A DNA stretch of 64,000 nucleotides, taken from contig CM077826.1 of NCBI GenBank assembly GCA_039720395.1, forward strand, positions 21,515,053 through 21,579,052. The letters are read 5' to 3'. Shown here piece after piece: positions 51,901-62,675 of this stretch (the stretch's first letter is position 1; each line of letters opens with the position of its first letter). The position numbers and the translations under genes are program-made. Source of the stretch: Liquidambar formosana (lineage: Eukaryota; Streptophyta; Magnoliopsida; Saxifragales; Altingiaceae). A model generated the notes under the pieces. It was given only the letters and a program-made list of their open reading frames with translations. It made no database searches and had not been told where the DNA came from.

Positions 51901-54583
51901 ATAATGAAAATAAAGAAGAAAAGAATAAAAAAGATATAATACTATATAGATAAGAAAAGAGAAGAAAATATGTGTTTAATATATATCAGGTCTCTTGGTA
52001 TAGGCCTTTATATATGCCACGTGGGTGTTCCCACTGGGTGCGCATGCCAAGCCGACAATGCTACCTTCTCCACATTCATTCAAGCATTCGATCTCCTCTT
52101 GCCCCAAAACTTCAACTCAATATTCTTCCATCCAAATGTGCCTAAACATAGAATTGGTTGTCATCAAAATGTGCCGTCTACTCTAGGCATAGTCGGCGCC
52201 ACGATTTTCACTACACTGTTAGTGTGTGTGCCACAAGGTGCACTGTTGGACCCTTTGGTTCTTTTAGGAATCCCTTTGGATGATGGTCACGGACTATCGA
52301 CTCATGCCCACTCGACAGTCCGTGACACGTGGAATGTGCACATTATCCTTTTAGCATTTTCCTATTCTCTTTTTAAGTCGAGTATGTAATCTAGCATAGT
52401 CCCCTTATCCCTTTTTATCACCATCTTTCATGAAGTTTTCGAGATGTACGTTGAAGTCAGTAAAGTATTCCATTTTAGTACTGAATATGTGTGGCTAAAA
52501 GGGTGGGTTTAAATCCACACCTTTTTTCGTTAAATCCACATCTTTTATATCTTATTTTCACACATTTTTTTTAGTTTTACTCACGCAGGTGTGGATTTAG
52601 CAAAAGGAATGTGGATTTATTTAGACCCACTGACCCTAAATGAAATTACAAGTAGGCCTTCAATTGGATTTATAGAATTCAAAAAAAAAAAAAAAAAAAA
52701 AAATCCATGGGCCTCTAGGTGAGATTCCATGACAAAACCAAGCATTTTGCTTAAGCATTATCTTATTGGGGGAGGAAGGTAAAAGAAAACATACCATCTT
52801 CTGCGTCAGTTCGTTTAACTAGAAGCATCCTTAGTCTGAAAATCTCGAATGCGTTGAGGATGGGAGGAACAGTAGATTCATTTGTTGCTCGAAGAGAAAA
52901 GGAAAGTTTTGTATCTTTAACTGACATATTGAGAACACTGGGGGTCAGGGGGGATAGGTATTCAAGTTTTATAGGCTTCGCGAGAGTGTACGTATTATCA
53001 TTCAAAGATACATAGAATTCTCTCACTTGGCCATCCCCAAGGTCCCTAAAATCAGCAAAGTGAAAGTAGATATAATATTTGAAGGTGTCATCAAAACCAC
53101 CCCAATAAAATGATAAGGGAATGCTAGAATTCGATGTTTGGGCAGCCGTCCTCAGCACTTGTTCTGGTACATAATAAAAATCATCATTTGTGTCAATAGT
53201 GGATTGGGTGCTAATTGGATTCCAAGGCTCAAAGTTCTCAAGATCAGGGAGTTGCAGAGGCTCCCATATGCGATCATAAATATCGTCTGGGTACCTAATT
53301 GATCCAAACAAACATTTGAATGCGTTGGGTCAGTACATGCAAACTGTTGAATTAAAGCACATGAACAAGGTAACAACATACTTCTTCTGTTTCATATTTA
53401 TTGTCTTCTTTCTATCTTAGGCCGTTTTAAAATTATTGTCTTAAACAAAAAGTTAAAACTTCATTTTAATTTATTTTCTAAAATACTCATAACCATGATA
53501 CTATTTACATTTACATGATATGGACAAAATAAACTCAACTAATGATTCTATTATACTTAAGAGCAAAATTGTAATATTAAAATATAAAAGTGGATGTGAA
53601 AGCATTTAGAAAGGATTCCTTAAAAAAATACTCCCTCTCTTCCAAAAATATAGGCCAAGTTTGATAAAACACGCAATTTAAGAAAAGTTATTATTACATT
53701 GACTTGTCACTTTTTAAACTCCAACTTTCCAAAAATACCTCTTCTATCTTGGTATTGGGTTTTGTGTTGACAGTAATTATTGAAATAACTAAGAGTAGTA
53801 TAGGAAAATTAAGAAAATAATGATTTGACTTTTCAAAGTTAACAAACATTTTGAGATAAAAAAAGTTTCAAAAGTGGTCCATCTTCATCGGACAGAGGAG
53901 GGAATATGGTTTTTTCTAACAAGACAATTAATTTGAAACAGACAGAGTATACATTTAAATAGTGATCATGTGTCACTTCTCATTAATTAAATAAGAAAAA
54001 ATATTAATAATGAGGGATGGGTGTAAATTTCCATGAAATGACAACTACACCATTTCACCCTTCAGATTTGATTGAAGAAAGAGGTAAATTTTGTTCGTCA
54101 AAGTTCCCAACATGAATCGTTTGCCCACCAAAAAAAAAAAAAAAAAAAAAAAAAAAGGGAAAGAAAAGTTCCCAAAATGAATGATGTCTCAAATGGCACG
54201 TCTAAATTTTTAGGTAAAATACATCTACACCCTCTGTATTTACTGACTAATACATTGACCTCTGTATACTTTTTGAAATTATACTGACCTCCCTTGTGAG
54301 AACGGTTAAATTGATGGGGTTAATGGAAGTGTGAAATGACCAAGTTATCCCTCCTTTGAAACAGCGTCGTTCTTGTGTTTGAGTCGAAGGAGGGTTGAAG
54401 GAAGAATAAAGTAGACGGCAGGGCTAAGTTCGCCAGTGGTGAGCTTCGTGGAGAGTTGTGGTGTCGACCTTCTTGGCGGTGGGGGTTTGCTACGGTGATG
54501 ACAGGTCGCCGACGGTGAATGGGTGACACTGTGATGGGGAAGCACTATGTGAGGGTTTGGAGATAAAAATAAAATAAAATAAA

Positions 54584-54647
<64 letters not shown>

Positions 54648-57600
54648 GGAGAAAGAGAGAGAGAGAGAGATCCATGGAAGATCCACGTAAAACCTCATTT
54701 TTCGCCACCATTCTCCCCCTTTTCTTCTCATCCTCGCCAGTGACCCCATCAAAATTTGACATCGGACCGCGCACCATCACTATTAACCCTTTTGCAACCT
54801 TTGTCTTCGAAGGCAAAAACCCCCAATCACAAACCCCCTACCATGGCTGACAATCTCACCGCGATGCTCTGCTCCAGGTGATGATCTAAAGCTTGCCATC
54901 GTTAAAGTGGAGCTCAAGATTTGCCTTGTGAGGTCAGTTATAGGAAACCCAATGGTGGGGTTTCCGATTTGGGTTTGATGGGTTCGTCGATGATGGCGTC
55001 CATCTCCAAGGGACCTAAAACATAACAAAACCAAAAAAAAAAAAAAAAAAAAAAGCATCCGCTTGTGTGATTTGGAGAGGGTGTGAAGAGAGAAAGAAGG
55101 GGATTAGGAAACAATAAGGAAGAGAATAGAGGGAGTAGGAGCTATGGCGGTGGGCTTCTGGTAGTGGGGGGAGGCATGAGTGTTTAGAGAGAAAAAAAAA
55201 AAAAAATAAAATAAAAAAAATAGAGACAAAAGATGAAAACAGAGGGGATGCTCTGTTTGATGGGTTCCCGATGTGTAAGGGAGTTCATAGATCTGCGTGC
55301 CATGGTCAGAACCATATACGAACTTAAGATTTACCCTGAGGCAACCCCTATTCTTCTTTTCCTTCATTTCTTTCATTTTTTTGTTTTTTTGCCCCATGTT
55401 TAGATCTTCTCCTTCATCTCTCTCTCTCTTTTTTTTTTTCTCTATTGAGGTAACCCACTACTATAGTTGGAGCGGGATCTAAACTCCAGATTTGCCCCCT
55501 GTTGAGGCGACTCCTTTTCTTCTTCATTTTTTTTTTTTTAGTGCCCCCTGTTGTGACTTGCGACTACCCTGTTCAATCTTCTTATTCTTCTTCATCTTTT
55601 TTTTTTTTTTTTTGGCCCTTGTTGAAGAGAAATAAAGAAGCATATTTGGAATTCAAATCCTGTTTCGATGATGGTAGCCATGGATGCTACTTCTTAAATC
55701 TTCATCAATTTGGAGTCGTAGCTTCACTATAGGTCTTCAATCTTCATCAATCGTGGCCACTCAATGCAAATCGAGTCATGGATCATGGTTGCCAGCGCAA
55801 CTCAAAGTTGCGGCAGCTTCAGATTTGACAGGGCAAGGTCAAAATCCGACGATGTGGTGAAGGAGGTGTTTATACATAGATCGCATCAACCACGTCAGAT
55901 CGATGATGAGTTGCCATGCGACCTTCCAGTCCAATAGAAGGCTGCCACATGGCCCCATGCCGTACTTGACACGTGCCCACTACTCTAGTGACGTGGCCTC
56001 ATTCCCAATATTCTAAGGCACCATCTCTCACACACTCCTCAGAAGGTCACCGATCTCACTAATTACCTCGCCCTACGAAGTCGTTGATATGGTTTATTAC
56101 CTTTGCCTCACATCGCAATGATACCAAGGTCAACTCTGATATTGCCCTACCTAGTCGCTATCTGCCTAGGGCATATCTCACCCATCTCCGGATGGTTACC
56201 TCCCTTGTCGGAGATGCCTTTCTCCGGAAGGATGCTTAATTCGCCATCTTAAGTCGCTATTAGCCTATGGCATAGCTCACCCATCTCCGAATGGTTACCT
56301 CCCTTGTCAGAGATGCCCTTCTCCGGAAAGATGCCTAACTCGCCATCTCAAGTCGCTATTAGCTTATGGCATAGCTCGCCAATCATAAGTCACCAGTGGC
56401 CTTCGGCATAACTCTTGCTTAGTGACTTCTTTGACCTAAGTACACTCGGTGAGTACGTCACAGCTCATTGAGGCGGCTCATCTCCGGATGGATGCCTCAT
56501 TTGTCAGGTTGCCCGAGCTATCTTGGGGTGGGTCCTCATGCCCCTTCAGGTCGGATGCCTGCTGCATTGCCCAGCGGGAGCCAAGTTGTCGGCCTGACAC
56601 GGTCCACTTGGAATGCCATAGTGGCACTACACCCTAACGCTATGCCTGCCCAGGTCGAGTAGTACATGGGGAGCTCAATCTTGAGCTTGGTGTTTGGGTA
56701 ATGTCCTCGACCTTGACCCGGGTTCTCATTGGGATGATTATAGGATCTTGGTTTGGTGGCTAGAGAGAAGGTTCTCTAAGGTACGGGTCGCTCCCATAGC
56801 ATTGGAAATCAGCGAACCTGCTTTAGTCAGTCTAACAGTAGTTGAGGGAACGCGACCGGTCACATCACCACTTGACACGGCATGGTCACTTGGCCTGACA
56901 CGGTATAGGCGTTCATGCACACGACATCATCACAGCAGGCTTATTTTGAGCCTAGACCTGCTGCCCCATTACCCTACCTACCTACCTACTTACCCTACTC
57001 TCCCTGCTAGATTACCCTAAACTTCACTACTATAAAAAGCCATCTTTGCCCTTATCCTTATAAAGGAAGGAAGACGAGACAAGGAGTGACCAAATGAGAT
57101 CTGGTAAGCCAACACACCAACTCGGCGACCCACCACCAAGGCCTTTTGCCCCAACATTCTAACATTCCACTATAACCAATATCCACCATACAACACCACC
57201 ATCATCATCTGCACCTTCCAACATACCATTATACCACCACAACGTCCAAAACCCTACAATGGGATTGGATAACCACTAAAGAAGGAAGGCGGGTTGACCC
57301 TACTTCCTTACCTTCTCTCAAAATATATCTCCAAGGTTCTATTTGGACTAGAACCCGCCAGCTGCAATCACGCCTAGAGGTCGCGGACTTCACTGCCCTC
57401 TCATTTCCCTCACACTGCTATCAGGCTGCTTCTCTCTCTCCTTTGACTTGGTCGCTCCAACCATCCCCTCACTTTACACAGTTAGGGATGAAGTTCTTCT
57501 CCGGAGAACTTTCTACTATCAACAGTCTCCCTTTGTGTCGACCTACCAACGATCCCTTCCAAGGGGTCCCATGTCGACGACCCCCCCTTGGGGTGGCCCA

Positions 57601-60600
57601 CTATGATTTCAACAGCTATCTAGCCACTTCGCATGGCCAACCTCCATGGACTACGACCCATGTGGGCTCTATTGACTCTACGTCGATATCTCCCCCACGA
57701 ACAGGAGGGAACCAAAAAAAAATAAAAAAAATAAAAAAAGAACAAAAGCGCGAAGAGGAAGAAGAAAAGAAGCAGCAGCAGCACACATGGCTGCCACCGG
57801 CGACCCAAACAAACACAGTTGAGTCTAGTTTTTCAAGCTCCTCACTCTCTAGTCCAAACAATGCATTTTGACTTCACTAAGGTCAAAATGGGTATTTTGA
57901 GCCAATATTTCCATGACGTCAATAACCAATTTTAACAGCTCCCAATGGCGGGTTGACAGATGGGGTTAAGTGTAGATTATTTTCCAAAGTAAAGGAGGAC
58001 AGTGTAATTTCAAAAAGTATAGGGGGTGTTAGTGTAATAATCAGTAAACACAGAGGGTATAAATATATTTTACCCTAAATTTATTTTGCAGAATTAGGTG
58101 AGTCCAAATCTTTCGTCTCCAATTCCTATCCCATCCTTTGGTCACCCTATTAATATTATGACCAATATCTATCTCAAGCCTTTAGCTTAACGGAGGAAAC
58201 CACCGTCAAACAATTGTTTGAGTTTATCCAAAAAATAATAAACAATAAAAATAGAAAATCTCCCGCTCAAATCTCGAAGGAGCCGATTGACCACCAAATG
58301 CTGAAATTTCACTCCGATGACCACTGACCAGCTACTCACCACCTCCAACTCCGGCGACCCACACACCCCATCTTGTTTCCACTGAACCATACTCCAACAG
58401 CTATCTCATCACCTTCTAGGACACCATTTTTATACCTAACACAAATCTGACCCACACTCAAGCCCTTTCTCCTTCATCTTCTTCCTACCCTTTCCTTCTT
58501 CCTTTTTTTTTTCTTTTCTTTTTTTTTTTTTTTTTTTGATTTGATGAGCAAACCGAAATATTATTAATAGAAGGGGAAGATACAAAAAGGCAGGGGAATA
58601 TCAACCCCTGAAGAAAGAAAGAGTAGAACAAGAGAACATAAAATCCGCAACCCAGTTGAAACCCACCATTAACCGTCCATAAACCTCCATTGGATTTCAC
58701 TATACCAAAAATACAAATAAAAAATAAAAGAAGTAAATCAAGTGAAGGATGAAGAGGATGCCCTGTAGATTACTAAGGTTGAGTCACCGGTGTTAACAAT
58801 CAGAATGAGGAGAAACTAAGCAGCAAACAACAATTTTTTAAAAAAAAATTATAAATATTCTTTAATTCTTTCTCACAGTAATCTTTTTAATAAAAAGACT
58901 TCTTACTTTATTTATGTTCATCATATGACCAAAAATAAAAAATAAAAAATAAAAAAAAATAGTTCAGCTCTGAGGTTCCTTTGGAGAGAGGAAACTGATA
59001 GGAGAGGGAGATGAGAGGAGCTGTTCCGATTTGACGGCATCAAATTGTTTTCTTCCTTCCTCCTGATTTTTTAGGGCAGATTTAACTTTTCATTATTGCT
59101 AGGACCAAGCTATTGGCACCGCACAAAATATTCAAAGTCCCCACTTAGTTTACATTTTTTAAAGTTTTATGCAAAATATAAAATGTTTCTACGAAAATTA
59201 ATCACCTACTCTATTAGAAAATATCATTCCGGATAATTTTGTAGAAGAAATTTTTTTGAAAATCTATCATTTAAGAGGATTTTGTGGTTATTTTTCATGG
59301 AAAATAAAATAAAGATTGTAAATAACCAAAAAACCTATTTAAATGATAGATTTTTGAAAAACTTTTTTCTATAAAATTGCTCAAAATGACGTTTTTTAAT
59401 GGATTACGTGGCTAGTTTTCATAGAAACCTTTTATATTTTTCATAAAACTTAAAAAAATATAAATTAAAGGAGGTTAGAGTACTTTATGTGAGTGCAATA
59501 ATCTCCCTTTCATTGTTATTATATTATCATTTTTTTAGTAAACAAAGGTTGGTTTTGACGGTGGGCTTCTTCCGTTAAGCTAGAGAGTTAAGTTGGACAC
59601 ATGGCACAAGATTGATGCAGTGATAGAAGAAGGGGATAGGAATTGGGAACAGAATTAAGATCTCAACTTGAATTAGGTCATCATAATGTATACAATTACT
59701 GAATTAGTTGGCAGTATAATAAAGAAAAGAATGTGGCAATAATTAATTTCCCTTCTAGGTGATCAATATGGTCAGAACTAATTCACCTGATATTATTCTC
59801 GCCATTAACGTTTCGCCGAACCACGTATTGTAGTGCTCCGGACTCGACGTTATAAAGGGAACTGTTCAAAAGCCGTAGTTCCAACGCCGAAATGAAAGGT
59901 GTTCCAAAGCCGGTGTTTACAAGACACACATCTATGTTGTCCGTCGAGGAAATATGCATAATCTCGAAAAATAAGTGTTTAGACGGATCTTCCAGTTCAA
60001 TTGTGTCCCATTTGTCAACCCCAAGGTATAGGTCGAACACCGGGGTTTTATTCTTGCCATCATAATTTCCGTACATGAAGTAAGCTCGGATCATATAATT
60101 TTGGTTTTTGCCTTGTTCAGGTTTCAGGGTATAGCAGTTCCTTACTCCTTGGGGAAAACTTCTCAAGCCCATCTGCCGCTGTGGAAGATATTGGGAGATG
60201 AATTCAGAGGATATCAGCATATTCGTCCCCGTATCTATAAATCCTGCATCTGGCTTGTAAAATATACCAGTATCACTGTCATTGTAACCCACAGTCGCCC
60301 CACAGTCGATGTTAATGGCACCTTCAAGTTCTGATTGAGACAAAAGAGAGAGATGCAGTTAAAGAAATATATGTCAACTATAATTTTAACTCATAGTATG
60401 TTTCATATATCGCCTAGCATAGTTACAATGTTGCATACAACATGCATGTTATTAAGAAAAGAACACAATAAATTTTCACAGGCAAGGTTCAACCGCTGAA
60501 GTGTACTCCAAATTGCTAAATCTTCAAGATTAATCGGTGTACTTACCGGGAATGTCAGTGCCAAGCCTCAATGGAATAAAGATGAGCCACACTGTCATAG

Positions 60601-60634
60601 CCGAAACCAACGTATATCCACCACCCACGTTCAT
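42977..60634 (-). CDS. Malectin-like/LRR receptor-like kinase (LRR-I type), copy B, apparently intact
   Basis: Thirteen exons: 60547-60634, 59787-60330, 52795-53294, 48225-48357, 47415-47486, 46405-46476, 46241-46321, 45836-45990, 44738-44958, 44477-44603, 44289-44351, 43988-44177 and 42977-43406; 891 codons. The parts are: signal peptide (1-25), malectin-like domain (about 33-365), the NWQGDPCVP region (about 395), LRR exons of 72/72/81 nt (about 422-496), membrane span (about 518-540, followed by RKRRK) and kinase (about 580-850) with [11 protein letters not shown], Lys606, HRD Asp702, Asn707, DFG Asp720 and DPE (749), then a tail to PHAR. All catalytic residues are present, so it should be an active RD-class plasma-membrane kinase. 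Family members act in defence and growth signalling; the ligand is unknown. Introns 2 and 3 (6.5 and 4.4 kb) carry B-only insertions. The ATG is fixed by homology with copy A and phase. Confidence 0.92.
43720..43777. repeat. (TA)n microsatellite in intron 12, copy B
   Basis: About 58 bp of TA dinucleotides with one G. Copy A has only a short (TA) run at the corresponding place (about 5592-5605). Confidence 0.9.
47656..48064. mobile_element. 409-bp foldback MITE (Mutator-type), insertion 2, intron 4 of copy B
   Basis: Same family as 790-1200: GGCTATTGCCACCACATAAA at the left, and an inverted TTATGTTGTGGCAATAG end at the right. It lies between AAATTTTTT (47647-47655) and AATTTTTTTT (48065 onward), an approximate 9-bp duplication of a T-rich site present once in copy A at about 9477-9486. 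It sits between exons 4 and 5, only about 160 bp from exon 4. Confidence 0.85.
48610..48634. repeat. C25 homopolymer followed by GCGCGGCGGCG
   Basis: A run of 25 C residues, then GCGCGGCGGCGCCCCCC and an A8 run, inside an otherwise AT-rich intron. It sits exactly at the left border of the roughly 2.8-kb insertion absent from copy A. Such a run is very unusual in plant introns and may be a sequencing or gap-filling artefact. Confidence 0.8.
48676..49319 (-). mobile_element. Non-autonomous Helitron-like element in intron 3, copy B
   Basis: On the minus strand the 5' end TCTATACTACCTATAAAAG lies at 49319, and the 3' end GTGCAACGCACGTGTGCCC-ATATCTAA lies at about 48676. It is the same family as 399-1255 and 39204-39648. 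At about 48760-48940 it contains a short stretch with repeated TTGATATAAGTTA(C/T)ATCAGCAC flanked by TA repeats, probably a further nested insertion. Confidence 0.65.
49320..50367 (-). mobile_element. Second Helitron 5' end with about 1 kb of following sequence
   Basis: A second copy of the Helitron 5' terminus, TCTATACTACCTATAAAAAG, begins on the minus strand at 50367 and is followed by the family's AAAAACTTTTGATTGACTA segment. No separate CTRR end is seen before the next 5' end at 49319. Either two elements are nested or tandem with a shared 3' end at 48676, or the outer one is truncated. The interior is AT-rich and non-coding. Confidence 0.5.
50385..51262. mobile_element. 878-bp TIR element with low-complexity interior, intron 3 of copy B
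   Basis: Ends GGGAACGACTATTGCAACCCCC and GGGGGTTGCAATAGCCGCTCCC are inverted repeats. Both flanks are TA repeats, so the target duplication cannot be read. The CTATTGCAACC motif resembles CTATTGCCACC of the foldback MITE family. The inside is a mix of C/T-rich and A-rich tracts with repeated ATGGAGGTTTTGA motifs and CGTCGTCGCC-type repeats. Frames on both strands are compositional and not genes. Confidence 0.75.
51970..52389. other. Conserved block of unknown nature in intron 3, copy B
   Basis: Counterpart of 10590-10960. The plus strand, opposite to the host gene, has one open frame of 139 codons without a recognisable domain, including [16 protein letters not shown]. Copy A has the same residues spread over two frames, so it is not maintained as a protein in both copies. 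It may be a mobile-element or captured-gene fragment older than the duplication. Confidence 0.4.
53631..53904. mobile_element. Stowaway-like MITE in intron 2, copy B
   Basis: Begins TA-CTCCCTCTCTTCCAAAAATA and ends GGACAGAGGAGGGAATA, imperfect inverted ends of the Stowaway/Mariner type. A related degenerate piece (TTTCTATCTTAGGCCGTTTTAAAATTATTGTC, 53395-53625) lies to its left. Copy A lacks both. Confidence 0.6.
54584..54670. repeat. (GA)n microsatellite inside the long-TIR element
   Basis: About 87 bp of AG dinucleotides with a few AAA/GGG interruptions. Confidence 0.9.
56153..56380. repeat. 99-bp tandem repeat inside the long-TIR element
   Basis: Units begin AGTCGCTAT at 56153, 56252 and 56351 (third partial), each containing CTCACCCATCTCCG, TGGTTACCTCCCTTGTC and TTCTCCGGAA. 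It lies in a GC-rich stretch (55740-57700) that also has ACTATAAAAAGCC at about 57030. This layout resembles an LTR-retrotransposon LTR, but no pol is present. Confidence 0.8.
58500..58560. repeat. T-rich tract near the right end of the B-only part of intron 2
   Basis: Runs of T interrupted by C/G. Homology with copy A intron 2 resumes at about 58685 (CCTCCATTGGATTTCAC, as at 12811). The stretch 58085-58684 holds nothing recognisable. Confidence 0.5.
59098..59508. mobile_element. 411-bp foldback MITE (Mutator-type), insertion 3, intron 2 of copy B
   Basis: Third member of the family at 790-1200 and of the same length. It is bounded by TTCATTATT (59089-59097) and TTCATTGTT (59509-59517), a 9-bp duplication with one mismatch. 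Copy A has the site once at about 13211 (TTCATTACTGTT). Its ends are more diverged (AAGCTATTGGCACCGCACAAA), suggesting an older insertion than 790-1200. It is about 280 bp from exon 2. Confidence 0.88.
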
Positions 60635-60676
60635 CTTTCCTAATGAGAAATATTTTTCTAGGTTGAAGTGTTTTGA

Positions 60677-60687
60677 GCGATATAAAG
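60677..60687 (-). promoter_or_regulatory. Possible TATA-like element of receptor kinase copy B
   Basis: The minus strand reads CTTTATATCGC about 45 bp upstream of the ATG at 60634; copy A has CTTTATATAGC. If this is the core promoter, the A-to-C change weakens the TATA match in the intact gene. Motif-based only. Confidence 0.25.
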
Positions 60688-60957
60688 TGATACATATGAA
60701 CAAATGGAAGCCGTGGAAAATCCTGCACTCATATGGGCCCTAGTCCATGTGAGTGTGGGACCCACATGAGCCCCTTAGCATTTCCCATGTCGTTTTCTTT
60801 ACAGCCATGAGCCATCACCTAATTACGACATTAATTAGCCCCAATAAAAAAAAAAAAAAAAATTCACTCTCATGAAGTTTTAGGGAGAAAGCAATCACAT
60901 TTTAATGGATTCCTTTGCGATAATGATTACGTTGTCACAAATTAGTGTTCACATCTC

Positions 60958-61153
60958 CACCAGAGCCTTGACAGCATACCGTACAACTGAAGAATTAATT
61001 CAAATTGTAACCCAAAAGAGAAAAACAAAACAAAACCAAAAAAACTAATTTAAACCACCAGAGCCTTGACAGCATTCCATACAACTGAAGAATTAATTCA
61101 AATTGTAACCCAAAAGAAAAAAACAAAACAAAACCAAAAAAACTAATTTAAAC
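60958..61153. repeat. Promoter-proximal minisatellite, two units, copy B
   Basis: Two 98-bp units (60958-61055 and 61056-61153) of the repeat seen three times at 14665-14939. It is about 325 bp upstream of the ATG. Confidence 0.9.
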
Positions 61154-61426
61154 CAATGGTTATCTCGTCCAATTACTGCATGTCAACTAATTTAAAACAA
61201 TGGTTATTCTAAGTTGATTTTTTTTAAATTAATTTTAAAATTAATATGAGTGGGAGGAAGGAGGAACTATTCTTCCATTATAAGAAGCCAAGTATTGTCC
61301 AAAAATTATACTATTACTTTATATTTGAAAGTCCAAACATGCATAAGCATTTGTCGGTAAGAAGAGAGGAAAAAAATATACTCCATATATAGTCGCGAAA
61401 TCTTAAAGATTAATCCGTGTATTTAA

Positions 61427-61563
61427 GGGGAATATCAATGGGACAGTGGCAAGCTCTTCCTTGGAGCTTGCTCATGATAGTCTGAATTGGCAAACATAAC
61501 AATCACTGAAATAGAGACTAGCCACACTATCATAGCCAAAGCCAATGTTTGCCCGCCACCCAT
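61427..61563 (-). pseudogene. Ghost exon 1 (signal peptide) of a lost receptor kinase, copy B
   Basis: Same as 15215-15351: the minus strand from 61563 reads MGGGQTLALAMIVWLVSISV and on through NSDYHEQA to the same in-frame TGA. The donor is likewise changed to CTTAAATAC. Both copies share the lesion, so the gene died before the segmental duplication. Confidence 0.75.
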
Positions 61564-62412
61564 GCTAGTCTTTCCTAATCGAATTAGTTTTTCTTAGATT
61601 CAGACCTTATAAAAGAAGACTTGAACTCACTCGCCGGATTGAACCCCATAGTATTAGAGTAAGAGGGAAGGTGAAGTCAGTCATAGGTTTGCTGTGGTCG
61701 AATATTATAAATACTGTTCAGCCAAGATAGTGAAGTATTTCCAAGAGACAGAGACAGAGAGAGACAGGGAGAGAGGACCAATCACATTAATTTAAATTAG
61801 GTAGATTACTATTGTGCATTGACAACACGCCCCCACAAGGTAATACGTGTTCAAGATGCCCAACTGCGAATTGTACATGCACAGTACATAATGCTAAAAA
61901 GTACTATGGCAATTCTACATTGCTTTATTTTCATCGGCTTGTGACAGAATATTAAACCCAACAAGTCACAACATTAGACGTATCACAATTATGTATAAGT
62001 TTTTCTCCACACAAAAAAAAAAAAAAAAGCTTTTTCTCACCCTTCCTAATTGATTGTCAGATTTGCAGGTACACAAATTACAGTGCTTTGTTTGTGTCAC
62101 GCCAATCATTATATCTTGGAAGCCAGACATCCAAGTGACTCAAGCCATGCCATGGTGTGAAGGACAAAATCTGTCTTAAGGATATGGTGTTAAACACTAA
62201 CCTTCTTAATCATCTAAATTATGTTTTATGAATTTCATTGATTTTCAGTTTTTTGTTATACAAACTTTGTGTCAAAACCTACTCTTCGTATCTGTTTTAT
62301 TATTCGTTTACTATTTAACATAATCACATAAGAAGCCATTGTTTTCCTACGAAATTAAGTTACATATACATGTAAGAGTAGTTGTTTAGTTTCAAAAAAA
62401 AAAAAAAAAGTA

Positions 62413-62673
62413 CTCCCTCTATTCTTAAATTATTGGCTTTCATTCTTTTTTAGGATGTTTCAAAATTATTGCCACATTACAACAATCAATGATTCTTCTT
62501 ATTTCATCTCTTAAAATACCCTTAAAATGGTATTTTCATTTTTTTCAATGTTTTGTACACTTGAGAACAAAATTGAAATATCAAAACATATATATTGATG
62601 TGAAAGCATTTACTATGATTTTTTAAAAAAACGTGTTTTTCCAAAGGAGACGGCCAATTAGGAATGGAGGGAG
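62413..62673. mobile_element. Stowaway-like (Tc1/Mariner) MITE, copy B
   Basis: TA-CTCCCTCTATTCTTAAATT...TTAGGAATGGAGGGAG-TA: clear inverted ends with TA on both sides (62411-62412 and 62674-62675). It occupies the same position as 18329-18588 in copy A. Confidence 0.8.
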
Positions 62674-62675
62674 TA

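Larger units (their letters stand above)
54212..58075. mobile_element. 3.86-kb long-TIR element (MULE-like) in intron 2, copy B
   Basis: The inverted ends are about 80 bp: AGGTAAAATACATCTACACC at the left and the reverse complement of AGGGTAAAATATATTTATAC at the right, both continuing through CTTTTTGAAATTA. It is flanked by TAAATTTTT (54203-54211) and TAAATTTAT (58076-58084), a near-perfect 9-bp duplication. Long TIRs and 9 bp fit Mutator-like elements. Copy A lacks it. The interior has no transposase. It is GC-richer, with promoter-like and gene-like pieces (for example around 54380-55060 and 57020-57480), so it may carry captured host or retroelement sequence. Confidence 0.75.

Noticed and set aside
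57443..57871. 142-codon plus-strand frame in the long-TIR element
   Set aside because: The second half is low-complexity (K, E, Q, S) and no family was recognised. It looks like retroelement or captured sequence rather than a gene.
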